A stretch of DNA of 6,439 bases, taken from positions 1 through 6,439 of the forward strand of contig PWYP01000121.1 of assembly GCA_003567805.1 (NCBI GenBank), written 5' to 3'. The notes beneath the pieces were generated by a model that ran no database searches, was not told where the DNA came from, and saw nothing but the letters and a program-made list of their open reading frames with translations. Shown in pieces: positions 1-6,177 of this stretch (position 1 is its first letter; every line of letters starts with the position of its first letter). The DNA comes from PVC group bacterium. GTDB taxonomy: Bacteria > Verrucomicrobiota > Kiritimatiellia > UBA8416. The position numbers and the translations under genes are program-made.

Positions 1-1
1 T

Positions 2-157
2 ATCTCCGGGGCTTGGGATTGGCATCATATTCCCGAGACACGGGGCAATGTGTTGATCATTGATGCGTTGGATGGTTCCGAGGAGCGCATAAAAGACAGC
101 GCAGGTATCGCCAATGCAGCATGGAATCTTTCGATGTCGGTCGGTATGCGTTTTTGA
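2..157 (+). CDS. C-terminal end of a probable outer-membrane beta-barrel protein (partial)
   Basis: This frame is open from the left edge and ends at TGA 155-157, giving 51 residues of a gene that starts outside the window. The last eleven residues, WNLSMSVGMRF, alternate hydrophobic and polar or small residues and end in Phe. That is the pattern of the C-terminal beta-signal read by the BAM complex when it inserts outer-membrane beta-barrels. A preceding hydrophobic stretch (VLIIDAL) could be another strand. The protein family cannot be identified from so short a piece. The gene is on the same strand as everything downstream and ends 39 bases before the trpB-like start, so it could belong to the same transcript. 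It could also be an unrelated protein with a chance terminal strand. Confidence 0.5.
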   Translation: MSGAWDWHHIPETRGNVLIIDALDGSEERIKDSAGIANAAWNLSMSVGMRF

Positions 158-182
158 GGATGCTGGTTTTGGGGGTATGGCT

Positions 183-188
183 AAGGAG
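183..188 (+). promoter_or_regulatory. Ribosome-binding site of the trpB-like gene
   Basis: AAGGAG lies 8 bases before ATG 197. An ATG at 192 would give only two codons before a stop, so this site supports 197 as the start. The rest of the 158-196 gap shows no clear promoter or terminator. Confidence 0.75.
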
Positions 189-196
189 TATATGAT

Positions 197-1567
197 ATGA
201 GTGAATGGATCAAAGTATCGTTAACCGAAGATGAACTTCCGCGGCAGTGGTATAATCTTAATGCCGATTTTCCCTCTCCCATGCCACCTCCGGTGGATCA
301 GGCAGGCAACCCCATCGGGCCCGATGCACTGGCACCGGTTTTTCCGATGAACATTATTGAACAGGAAATGTGTACGGATCGATGGATCGATATTCCTGAA
401 GACGTTCTCGGAATTTACAAGATCTGGCGTCCTACGCCGCTTTACCGTGCGCGGCGGCTGGAAGCGGCGCTGGGTACACCGGCAAAAATTTATTACAAAA
501 ACGAGGGGGTTTCACCTGCCGGGAGCCATAAACCCAATAGTGCCGTGGCCCAGGCCTATTATAATAAAGCTTTTGGCATTAAGCGTTTGACCACAGAAAC
601 GGGCGCAGGGCAATGGGGCAGTGCTTTGTCTTTTGCGACACAGTTGATTGGCTTGGAGTGCAAAGTGTTCATGGTCCGGATCAGCTTCACGCAGAAGCCA
701 TTTCGAAAAATCATGATGAAGGTCTGGGGAGGGGATTGTGTTGCCAGTCCCAGTGAAGAGACGGAAATTGGTCGCAAAATTCTTGCAGAAGATCCCGATA
801 CGCCCGGGAGCCTGGGCATTGCCATCAGTGAGGCGTTGGAGCAGGCGGTTGCCCGTGATGACACGCGCTACTCTTTGGGTAGCGTACTGAATCATGTCAT
901 GCTGCACCAGAGTATCATCGGGCTGGAGGCCAAAAAACAATTCGAGAAAATCGGGGTGTACCCGGATGTTGTCGTGGGTTGTGCCGGTGGCGGATCCAAT
1001 TTTGCCGGAATGGTGTTTCCTTTTCTGGCTGATAAGGCAGCGGGTCGCGAGGTGCGTATTGTGGGTACCGAGCCTGCAGCATGTCCCACGCTCACGCGTG
1101 CACCCTATGTATATGATACGGGGGATGTCGCGATGATGACACCGCTTTTGCCGATGCACAGCTTAGGGCATGCCTTTATTCCTGAACCGATTCATGCGGG
1201 GGGATTGCGCTATCATGGCATGGCGCCGATGGTGAGCCATGCTTTGAATCACGGGTTGATTGAGGCAAATGCCATCGAACAACTCGAATGCTATGAATCG
1301 GCAGTTCTGTGGGCACGCACGGAAGGGTTTATTCCAGCTCCGGAGACTTCACATGCGATTGCTCAAGTAATTCGCGAAGCCAAGCAGGCTAAGGAGGAAG
1401 GCAAGGAAAAGGTCATTGCCATGAACTGGTCTGGACATGGCTTAATGGATCTAAGTGGTTATGATGCCTTTTTTGAAGGCCGCTTGACGGATTATCAGCT
1501 CCCGGAAGAACAACGTTTACGATCGTTGCTTTGTCTGGAAGGGTTACCCAAACCGCCCATGAACTAA
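197..1567 (+). CDS. trpB: TrpB2-type tryptophan synthase beta chain (PLP-dependent)
   Basis: This 456-residue protein is a complete member of the long TrpB2 ('TrpB-like') branch of fold-type II PLP enzymes. Such enzymes condense indole with L-serine or, for at least some characterised TrpB2 enzymes, O-phosphoserine to make tryptophan in the cytoplasm. Visible hallmarks are the PLP lysine K112 in GSHKPNSA (109-116), the TETGAGQWG motif (133-141) with the likely catalytic acid E134, the glycine-rich phosphate loop GCAGGGSN (261-268), and S412 in NWSGHG, which matches the serine that contacts the PLP pyridine nitrogen. The extended N-terminus and the W140 in place of the usual His of canonical TrpB (GAGQHG) fit TrpB2. 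No trpA, trpC or trpF is nearby, so it probably works without an alpha subunit, for example in indole salvage. The strong ribosome-binding site fixes the start. It ends 8 bases before the FAD oxidoreductase, implying cotranscription with lipid genes. Family assignment is firm; the physiological substrate is inferred. Confidence 0.93.
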   Translation: MSEWIKVSLTEDELPRQWYNLNADFPSPMPPPVDQAGNPIGPDALAPVFPMNIIEQEMCTDRWIDIPEDVLGIYKIWRPTPLYRARRLEAALGTPAKIYYKNEGVSPAGSHKPNSAVAQAYYNKAFGIKRLTTETGAGQWGSALSFATQLIGLECKVFMVRISFTQKPFRKIMMKVWGGDCVASPSEETEIGRKILAEDPDTPGSLGIAISEALEQAVARDDTRYSLGSVLNHVMLHQSIIGLEAKKQFEKIGVYPDVVVGCAGGGSNFAGMVFPFLADKAAGREVRIVGTEPAACPTLTRAPYVYDTGDVAMMTPLLPMHSLGHAFIPEPIHAGGLRYHGMAPMVSHALNHGLIEANAIEQLECYESAVLWARTEGFIPAPETSHAIAQVIREAKQAKEEGKEKVIAMNWSGHGLMDLSGYDAFFEGRLTDYQLPEEQRLRSLLCLEGLPKPPMN

Positions 1568-1571
1568 GGAG
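1566..1571 (+). promoter_or_regulatory. Ribosome-binding site that sets the FAD oxidoreductase start
   Basis: AAGGAG overlaps the trpB stop codon TAA (1565-1567) and precedes ATG 1576 by 4 bases. It favours 1576 over the in-frame ATG at 1531, which lies inside trpB and would add 15 residues ahead of the FAD-binding motif. The layout suggests translational coupling to trpB. Confidence 0.75.
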
Positions 1572-1575
1572 AAGT

Positions 1576-2817
1576 ATGCGTATCGCAATTGTAGGGAGTG
1601 GCATTTCCGGGTTGGTCTCGGCGTTATTATTAAGTCGGGAGCATGAGGTTACGGTATATGAAAGCGAGGATTACATCGGGGGGCACACACACACGATCCC
1701 GCTGCCGGATGACGGGGTTGCCGTAGATACCGGTTTTATCGTTTTTAATCACGAGAACTATCCCAACTTTGTCAAACTACTTGAACAACTCGATGTAGCA
1801 GCAAAGCCCAGTAGTATGAGTTTCAGCGTAATGAACCGTCGGAGTGGTCTGGAATATGGGTTTGCGACGATGAATGCGTTGTTTGCGCAACGACAGAATG
1901 CCTTGCGGCCGGCTTTCTGGCGTATGCTGATGGAAATCCGTAAGTTCCGCAAAGAATTTGATGTGCTATGCAAAGAAGCCCGAGAAGATCAGGCCGTTGG
2001 CGATTATCTGCGAGAAAAAGGTTATTCCAAGGCATTCGTTGAAGATTTTCTGATTCCTTTCGGGGCCGCGATCTGGTCGGCTGCTCCGGATCAAATGAAT
2101 CGGTTTCCCCTTAAGACGTTTGTACAATTTTTCATGAATCACGGATTCCTGGATACGAGCAAACTGCTGCAATGGTTTGTGGTCGATGGAGGCTCGTCGC
2201 AGTATGTTACGGCGCTATTGCGCAAATTTCGCGGTACGATTCAAACGCGTACCCCGGTGCAGTCGATTCAACGTGCCGATGACCATATTTTATTGACGGC
2301 GGCAGGGGAGTCTCCCCAGCGTTTTGATCATGTGGTGCTGGCATGCCATAGCGATCAGGCCTTGGCTTTATTGGCAGACCCAACACCACTTGAGCAGGAA
2401 ATCTTAGGGGCATTACCGTATCAGATGAACGAGGTTGTTCTTCATACAGATATACAGGAAATGCCCAAACACCGTCAGGTATGGTCGAGTTGGAATTATT
2501 GTGTTCCTGAAAACCCCAGCGATCGCGTCACGGTAACCTACGACATGAATATTTTGCAGGGGTTGCAAACGGATGAAGAGTACTTGGTGACGTTGAATCC
2601 GGTACGTGAAATCGATCCTGATTGTGTGCGTGGAAGCTATCAATACGCCCATCCGGTATTTACGCCCGAAGGTGTTGCCGCCCAGCGGCGCTATCGGGAG
2701 ATTGGGGGCATGGCCACCCGCACGCACTACGCCGGAGCCTACTGGGGCTATGGTTTTCATGAGGATGGCGTGAAGAGCGCCTTGCGTGTCTGCGACGACT
2801 TCAAGGTGTATTTATGA
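1576..2817 (+). CDS. FAD-dependent amine-oxidase-like oxidoreductase of the DUF1365/CFA cluster
   Basis: This 413-residue flavoprotein belongs to the NAD(P)/FAD-dependent oxidoreductase / flavin amine oxidase superfamily, which also holds phytoene desaturase-like enzymes. The N-terminus begins directly with a Rossmann dinucleotide-binding motif, GSGISG (7-12), with acidic E29 at the end of strand 2 to hold the ribose. GGHTHT (35-40) and VDTGFIVFN (50-58) are typical of the subgroup found beside DUF1365. The C-terminal YAGAYWGYGFHEDGVKSA (385-402) is the second FAD-contacting segment. There is no signal peptide and no clear transmembrane helix, so it is probably cytoplasmic or peripheral to the membrane. 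Older databases often describe relatives as cyclopropane or lipid-associated 'amine oxidase', but an amine substrate is unlikely in this setting. A redox step on an acyl chain, such as desaturation, is inferred from its neighbours. It overlaps the DUF1365 gene by 4 bases. Superfamily is certain; reaction unknown. Confidence 0.9.
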   Translation: MRIAIVGSGISGLVSALLLSREHEVTVYESEDYIGGHTHTIPLPDDGVAVDTGFIVFNHENYPNFVKLLEQLDVAAKPSSMSFSVMNRRSGLEYGFATMNALFAQRQNALRPAFWRMLMEIRKFRKEFDVLCKEAREDQAVGDYLREKGYSKAFVEDFLIPFGAAIWSAAPDQMNRFPLKTFVQFFMNHGFLDTSKLLQWFVVDGGSSQYVTALLRKFRGTIQTRTPVQSIQRADDHILLTAAGESPQRFDHVVLACHSDQALALLADPTPLEQEILGALPYQMNEVVLHTDIQEMPKHRQVWSSWNYCVPENPSDRVTVTYDMNILQGLQTDEEYLVTLNPVREIDPDCVRGSYQYAHPVFTPEGVAAQRRYREIGGMATRTHYAGAYWGYGFHEDGVKSALRVCDDFKVYL

Positions 2818-3608
2818 TGGAGAGCGATTCCCCCGTGAAACATAGTGCGATTTATACGGGCTATGTGCGTCATCGTCGTTTTCGGCCAACGCAGAATGCG
2901 TTCCGGTATCGCACCTTCATGATGTATTTGGATCTGGATGAATTGCCCCATGTTTTTGATCGAGCGGCATTGTGGTCGTATGAACGCTTCAATGTGGCTT
3001 GTTTTCAACGGCGCTATTTCTACGGTGATTCGCAGACGCCATTAGCCGAGGCTGTACGCAGCGGCACTGCGGCTGCCATTGGCCGTGAAGTCGTTGGACC
3101 GATTCGTATGCTGACGCATCTGCGTTATTGGGGATACTGCTATAATCCCGTCACCTTCTATTATTTGTTTGGCGCCGATGGCAAGACGTTGGAGGCCATC
3201 ACGGCCGAAATTACCAACACGCCTTGGGGGGAACGACATGCCTACTATCTCGATTGCCGGAAAGCGGTATCCCCGAAGGCAGGCAGCTATCGGTGGCAGT
3301 TTCCCAAAGCGTTTCATATTTCCCCGTTTATGCCAATGGACGTACACTACGACTGGCGCTTTCGTATCCCCGGGGAAAATCTGAACGTACATATGCAGAA
3401 TATTGTTGAGGGACAAAAGCATTTTGATGCCACACTTACCTTGACGCGGCAGGAGATTACACCTGCGCGGTTAAACAAGGTTCTTGCATATTATCCCGTA
3501 ATGACGACCAAGGTTGTCACGATGATTCACTGGCAAGCGTTACGTCTATGGTTAAAGCGTACGCCTTTCTATGAGCACCCGAAGTATGAACAGGAAAAAG
3601 ACGGATGA
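2814..3608 (+). CDS. DUF1365 family protein
   Basis: This 264-residue protein matches the DUF1365 family over its whole length. Recognisable blocks are the N-terminal Y-x-G-x-V-x-H-R-R-F-x-P with FRYRTFMMYLDLDELP (30-45), the central RMLTHLRYWGYCYNPVTFYY (98-117), NTPWGERHAYYL (135-146), KAFHISPFMPMD (165-176), and the C-terminal PFYEHPK (251-257). I know of no established biochemical role for the family. It is repeatedly found between an FAD oxidoreductase and a CFA synthase-like methyltransferase, so a role in the same acyl-chain modification is inferred. Several conserved His, Arg, Tyr and Trp residues could form an active site, but no cofactor motif is visible. The start ATG overlaps the previous stop as ATGA, and an AAGG at 2803-2806 serves as ribosome-binding site. 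A second ATG at 2817 is an equally possible start one codon later. It overlaps the next gene by 4 bases in the same way. Confidence 0.92.
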   Translation: MMESDSPVKHSAIYTGYVRHRRFRPTQNAFRYRTFMMYLDLDELPHVFDRAALWSYERFNVACFQRRYFYGDSQTPLAEAVRSGTAAAIGREVVGPIRMLTHLRYWGYCYNPVTFYYLFGADGKTLEAITAEITNTPWGERHAYYLDCRKAVSPKAGSYRWQFPKAFHISPFMPMDVHYDWRFRIPGENLNVHMQNIVEGQKHFDATLTLTRQEITPARLNKVLAYYPVMTTKVVTMIHWQALRLWLKRTPFYEHPKYEQEKDG

Positions 3609-4867
3609 GAACAATTGAAGATGTTGAGGTGGCGCGCAAATATGCGCCATGGTTGATCCGGCCCGCGCGAAAGTTATTATTTCGGTTAGGTCCGCACCTA
3701 CAGCATGGACAAATTATATTGGAAGATGGAACTGAAAGACATGTCTTCGGGGCGGTATCTCCGGCGTACCCTCGTCCTGCGGTATTACGGGTGCATGATC
3801 AGGCGTTTTATGCCGATGCTGTTTATGGTGGTGTCATTGGTATTACGGAGTCGTTTATTGATGGTCGGTGGTCGACCGATGATTTACCTTGCCTGATTCG
3901 TATTGTGATTCACAATGAATCCTTGTACGTGGCCTTGGATCGCGGACTGGGCTCCCTGATGCAGCCTGTACGTAATCTTATGCATGCGTTCCGGCATAAT
4001 TCGGAAAAAGGGAGCCGCCGTAATATCATGGCGCACTACGATTTGGGCAATGATTTCTTTTCCCTCTTCCTGGACGAGACCATGGCCTACTCGTCGGCCT
4101 ATTTTGAGACGCCGGATGCATCGCTGGGTGAGGCCTCGCGCGCGAAATTTGACCGCCTGTGTCATCGTTTGCATCTGAAGCCGAGTGATCATTTACTGGA
4201 GATCGGAACAGGCTGGGGTGGGTTTGCTATGCACGCAGCAAGGGAATTCGGTTGCCGGGTCACCACGACGACCATTTCGCCATCACAGCGGGCCTGGGTC
4301 GAAGAGCAGGTTCGCAAAGCGGGTTTGGAAGAGCGTGTACAGGTGCTCGGATTAGATTATCGTAAGCTGGAGGGACAGTACGATAAACTCGTTTCGATTG
4401 AAATGATAGAAGCCGTAGGTCATCAATATCTCGATGCTTTCTTTGCGAGTTGCGGGAAATTACTAAAGCCGGATGGTCTGATGGCGTTGCAGGCCATAAC
4501 GGTTCCGAATCGCTGGTACGCCCAGCACAAACGCAAGGCCACGTTTATCAATCAATATGTTTTTCCGGGCAGTTGCTTGCCGTCGGATACAGCGATGATC
4601 GAGAGTATCACGCGTAGCAGTAATATGGATCTTGTGATCAAGGAGGATCTTACCGCGCACTATGTGAAAACATTAGCGCTGTGGCGTTCCCGCTTCATGG
4701 CAAAACTTGATCATGTGCGTAAGTTTTGGCCGGGTGAAGCGTTTATTAGGACATGGGATTTGTACTTCGCAAGTTGTGAGGCTGGTTTTGCGGAGCGAGA
4801 TATTCATGTTGGTCAATATTTGTTTGCCAAGCCAAAGGCTGCTCCGCGTTTGTCTTATGCCAACTAA
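3605..4867 (+). CDS. cfa: CFA synthase-like SAM-dependent methyltransferase
   Basis: This 420-residue protein has the two-domain layout of cyclopropane-fatty-acyl-phospholipid synthase. An N-terminal lipid-interaction domain (about 1-130) is followed by a class I SAM methyltransferase domain with motif I LLEIGTGWGGFA (197-208). Further family blocks are HYDLGNDFFSLFLDETMAYSSAYF (144-167), SIEMIEAVG (264-272) and FINQYVFPGSCLPS (314-327). Family members transfer a methylene or methyl group from SAM to the double bond of an unsaturated phospholipid acyl chain at the inner membrane. Compared with remembered E. coli Cfa bicarbonate-site residues, E239, I268 and Y317 are kept (E269, I298, Y353), but C139 becomes S164 and H266 becomes Q296. 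Proteobacterial paralogues of this cluster often look like this, so the product may be methyl-branched rather than cyclopropane. Its ATGA overlap with DUF1365 and the AGGA at 3592-3595 support the start. Family certain; exact product open. Confidence 0.93.
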   Translation: MRTIEDVEVARKYAPWLIRPARKLLFRLGPHLQHGQIILEDGTERHVFGAVSPAYPRPAVLRVHDQAFYADAVYGGVIGITESFIDGRWSTDDLPCLIRIVIHNESLYVALDRGLGSLMQPVRNLMHAFRHNSEKGSRRNIMAHYDLGNDFFSLFLDETMAYSSAYFETPDASLGEASRAKFDRLCHRLHLKPSDHLLEIGTGWGGFAMHAAREFGCRVTTTTISPSQRAWVEEQVRKAGLEERVQVLGLDYRKLEGQYDKLVSIEMIEAVGHQYLDAFFASCGKLLKPDGLMALQAITVPNRWYAQHKRKATFINQYVFPGSCLPSDTAMIESITRSSNMDLVIKEDLTAHYVKTLALWRSRFMAKLDHVRKFWPGEAFIRTWDLYFASCEAGFAERDIHVGQYLFAKPKAAPRLSYAN

Positions 4868-4870
4868 GTG

Positions 4871-4902
4871 ACGGTACATCCCGAAGAAGGGAGTTATACC
4901 GT
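4871..4902 (+). promoter_or_regulatory. Possible hairpin enclosing the DUF2878 ribosome-binding site
   Basis: ACGGTA (4871-4876) is an exact inverted repeat of TACCGT (4897-4902), which ends right before ATG 4903. Inside it, CCC (4880-4882) can pair with GGG (4889-4891) around a six-base loop. The ribosome-binding site AAGGGAG (4887-4893) is therefore partly paired and wholly enclosed. In mRNA this could reduce independent initiation at the DUF2878 gene and tie it to translation of the methyltransferase, which ends at 4867. There is no run of T after the stem, so it is not a standard terminator. Six outer pairs with internal bulges make a modest structure, and chance is possible. Confidence 0.4.
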
Positions 4903-5493
4903 ATGAAAAAGGCACAACAGATATCATTGCGTTTATTCGTTGGCAGTGTGCTGTATCAGGTGGTGTGGTTTGCAACTGTGTTGTCGGCAGGTCAAACGCA
5001 GCGTTGGTGGTGGGGCGTCTTGGCGGTAGTGGCATTTATGGGAATCGTACATACTGGCTGGCCGGCATTGCGCCAGCGAGTCTGGACCATGTTCGCAGCA
5101 GCTATGCTCTGTGGACTCGTGGTGGATACAGGAATGATCCTGGGGCAGATCTGGCGCTCCCCTCGAGTGCTCATGCCAGCGCCACTGCCTCCTTTATGGC
5201 TTTTGATGCTGTGGGCGGCATTCGGCATCTATATTGGTTTGAGTTTGGAAATGTTGTACGGGCGTTATCGCATGGCGGCATTCGTGGGTGCCATCGGCGG
5301 CATGCTGGCATATCGTGGTGGTGCTTTGCTGGGAGCCATTACATGGGGGAAACCCGAGTGGATGACGGTTAGCATTCTGATGCTGGTTTGGGCGATAGCT
5401 TTTCCGGCGCTTGTCTGGGTGGCAACGCAATTGCGTCAGCAAGAATTGACGGCAAGCGTACGTGCATCCCGTATGCACATTGCTTTGATGTAG
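4903..5493 (+). CDS. DUF2878 family inner-membrane protein
   Basis: This 196-residue protein is strongly hydrophobic, with about six predicted transmembrane segments (roughly 11-29, 36-50, 62-82, 97-117, 124-146 and 153-176). It resembles the DUF2878 family, as seen in LYQVVWFATVL near the N-terminus, GLVVDTGMILGQIW (71-84), PLPPLWLLMLWAAFGIYIGLSLE (94-116) and the glycine-rich AIGGMLAYRGGALLGA (130-145). The family has no assigned biochemical activity that I know of. Its regular company with CFA-like methyltransferases and chalcone isomerase-like proteins suggests a membrane role in the same lipid process. The N-terminus has a few basic residues (KK, R10) and no cleavable signal. A ribosome-binding site, AAGGGAG, lies 9 bases before the ATG. 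The basic, less hydrophobic C-terminal tail (about 177-196) is probably cytoplasmic. Confidence 0.82.
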   Translation: MKKAQQISLRLFVGSVLYQVVWFATVLSAGQTQRWWWGVLAVVAFMGIVHTGWPALRQRVWTMFAAAMLCGLVVDTGMILGQIWRSPRVLMPAPLPPLWLLMLWAAFGIYIGLSLEMLYGRYRMAAFVGAIGGMLAYRGGALLGAITWGKPEWMTVSILMLVWAIAFPALVWVATQLRQQELTASVRASRMHIALM

Positions 5494-6144
5494 ATGGCCG
5501 ATATACAAAGTACGGTTATGATGATGCAAAACAAAATCCAGCATGAAAATACGCGGACGGGCTTGGGGCGGCGTTGGTGTATTGTGTTATTGACGCTTGT
5601 CATCACATGGTGTTGTCAGCAAGCTGTCAGGGGCGCAGATGCATTGGAGGGAGACCAAGACCGGTTTCCACAAAATTTGCAGGTTGGTGATACAGCCTTG
5701 TATCGTGCAGGCGTGGGGCGGATGCGGCGCTGGATGATTACGGGAGCAGATGTTGCCTTGTATGTCCCTAAGGGCACCAAACGCAATGAGATTCTGGATG
5801 GGAGACCCTTGGCGGTTTCCTTTTATTATTACGTGCGGATCCGGGGAGAGCAATTTACAGAAGCTGGTGTAGAGACATTACGAGAGAATGTAGATGATGC
5901 CGTGCTGGAGAAGCAGACTTCTAATATTCAAAAGATGGGGTCATGGTTGACGGATGTGGGGCGCGGAGATCGATATTTGTTAACGTATGCACCGGAGATC
6001 GGAACGACCTTGAAACGTAATGGCAAAAAGCTCGGCATCATCGAAGGTGCAGATTTTGCCGCAGTGTATTTTCAGATCTGGCTTGGTGAGAACCCCATAG
6101 ATGAAAGAATGTACAATGCATTGGTGGCCGCACTGCCGGACTAA
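5494..6144 (+). CDS. Exported chalcone isomerase-like protein
   Basis: This protein of up to 216 residues has a signal-type hydrophobic stretch (RRWCIVLLTLVITW, 26-39) followed by possible signal peptidase sites near VRGADA (45-50), so the mature part is likely periplasmic. The C-terminal half carries the bacterial chalcone isomerase-like pattern: VSFYYYVRIRGEQFTEAGVETLRENV (108-133), KGD-like GRGDRYLLTYAPEIGTTLKRNGKKLGIIEG (156-185), and DFAAVYFQIWLG (187-198). Bacterial members of this fold are not expected to act on plant chalcones. Relatives bind fatty acids in some cases, so lipid or fatty-acid handling is a reasonable inference here. The start is uncertain. ATG 5494 follows the previous TAG directly (TAGATG), which suits termination-reinitiation, but no ribosome-binding site precedes it. 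Three tandem ATGs at 5518-5526 would shorten an unusually long n-region. Fold assignment is fairly secure; function unknown. Confidence 0.82.
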   Translation: MADIQSTVMMMQNKIQHENTRTGLGRRWCIVLLTLVITWCCQQAVRGADALEGDQDRFPQNLQVGDTALYRAGVGRMRRWMITGADVALYVPKGTKRNEILDGRPLAVSFYYYVRIRGEQFTEAGVETLRENVDDAVLEKQTSNIQKMGSWLTDVGRGDRYLLTYAPEIGTTLKRNGKKLGIIEGADFAAVYFQIWLGENPIDERMYNALVAALPD

Positions 6145-6167
6145 CGCTGCTAATACATATCAACGGC

Positions 6168-6173
6168 AGGGAG
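6168..6173 (+). promoter_or_regulatory. Ribosome-binding site of the SDR gene
   Basis: AGGGAG lies 4 bases before ATG 6178 and supports that start. The surrounding 33-base gap (6145-6177) shows no terminator; the only inverted repeat is 4 bases long. Confidence 0.65.
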
Positions 6174-6177
6174 AACA

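Noticed and set aside
512..1159. Antisense open frame of 215 codons inside the trpB gene
   Set aside because: It lies wholly within a well-supported gene, and its translation is rich in Arg, His and Cys with no family resemblance; it is a shadow frame.
1531..1575. Earlier in-frame start for the FAD oxidoreductase
   Set aside because: It would overlap trpB by 37 bases and add residues before the FAD motif, while ATG 1576 has a good ribosome-binding site and begins right at the Rossmann strand.
1684..1694. CACACACACAC dinucleotide run as a possible slippage or phase-variation tract
   Set aside because: It is short and encodes the conserved GGHTHT stretch of the FAD protein, so coding constraint explains it.
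3042..3422. Antisense open frame of 126 codons opposite DUF1365
   Set aside because: It is contained in a conserved gene and its product has no recognisable features.
5194..5544. Antisense open frame of 116 codons across the DUF2878 / chalcone isomerase-like junction
   Set aside because: The His- and Gln-rich translation is typical of the reverse of a membrane-protein gene, and no start signal is evident.
6147..6169. CTGC/GCAG inverted repeat in the gap before the SDR gene
   Set aside because: Four pairs around a 15-base loop with no T run is too weak for a terminator or regulatory hairpin.
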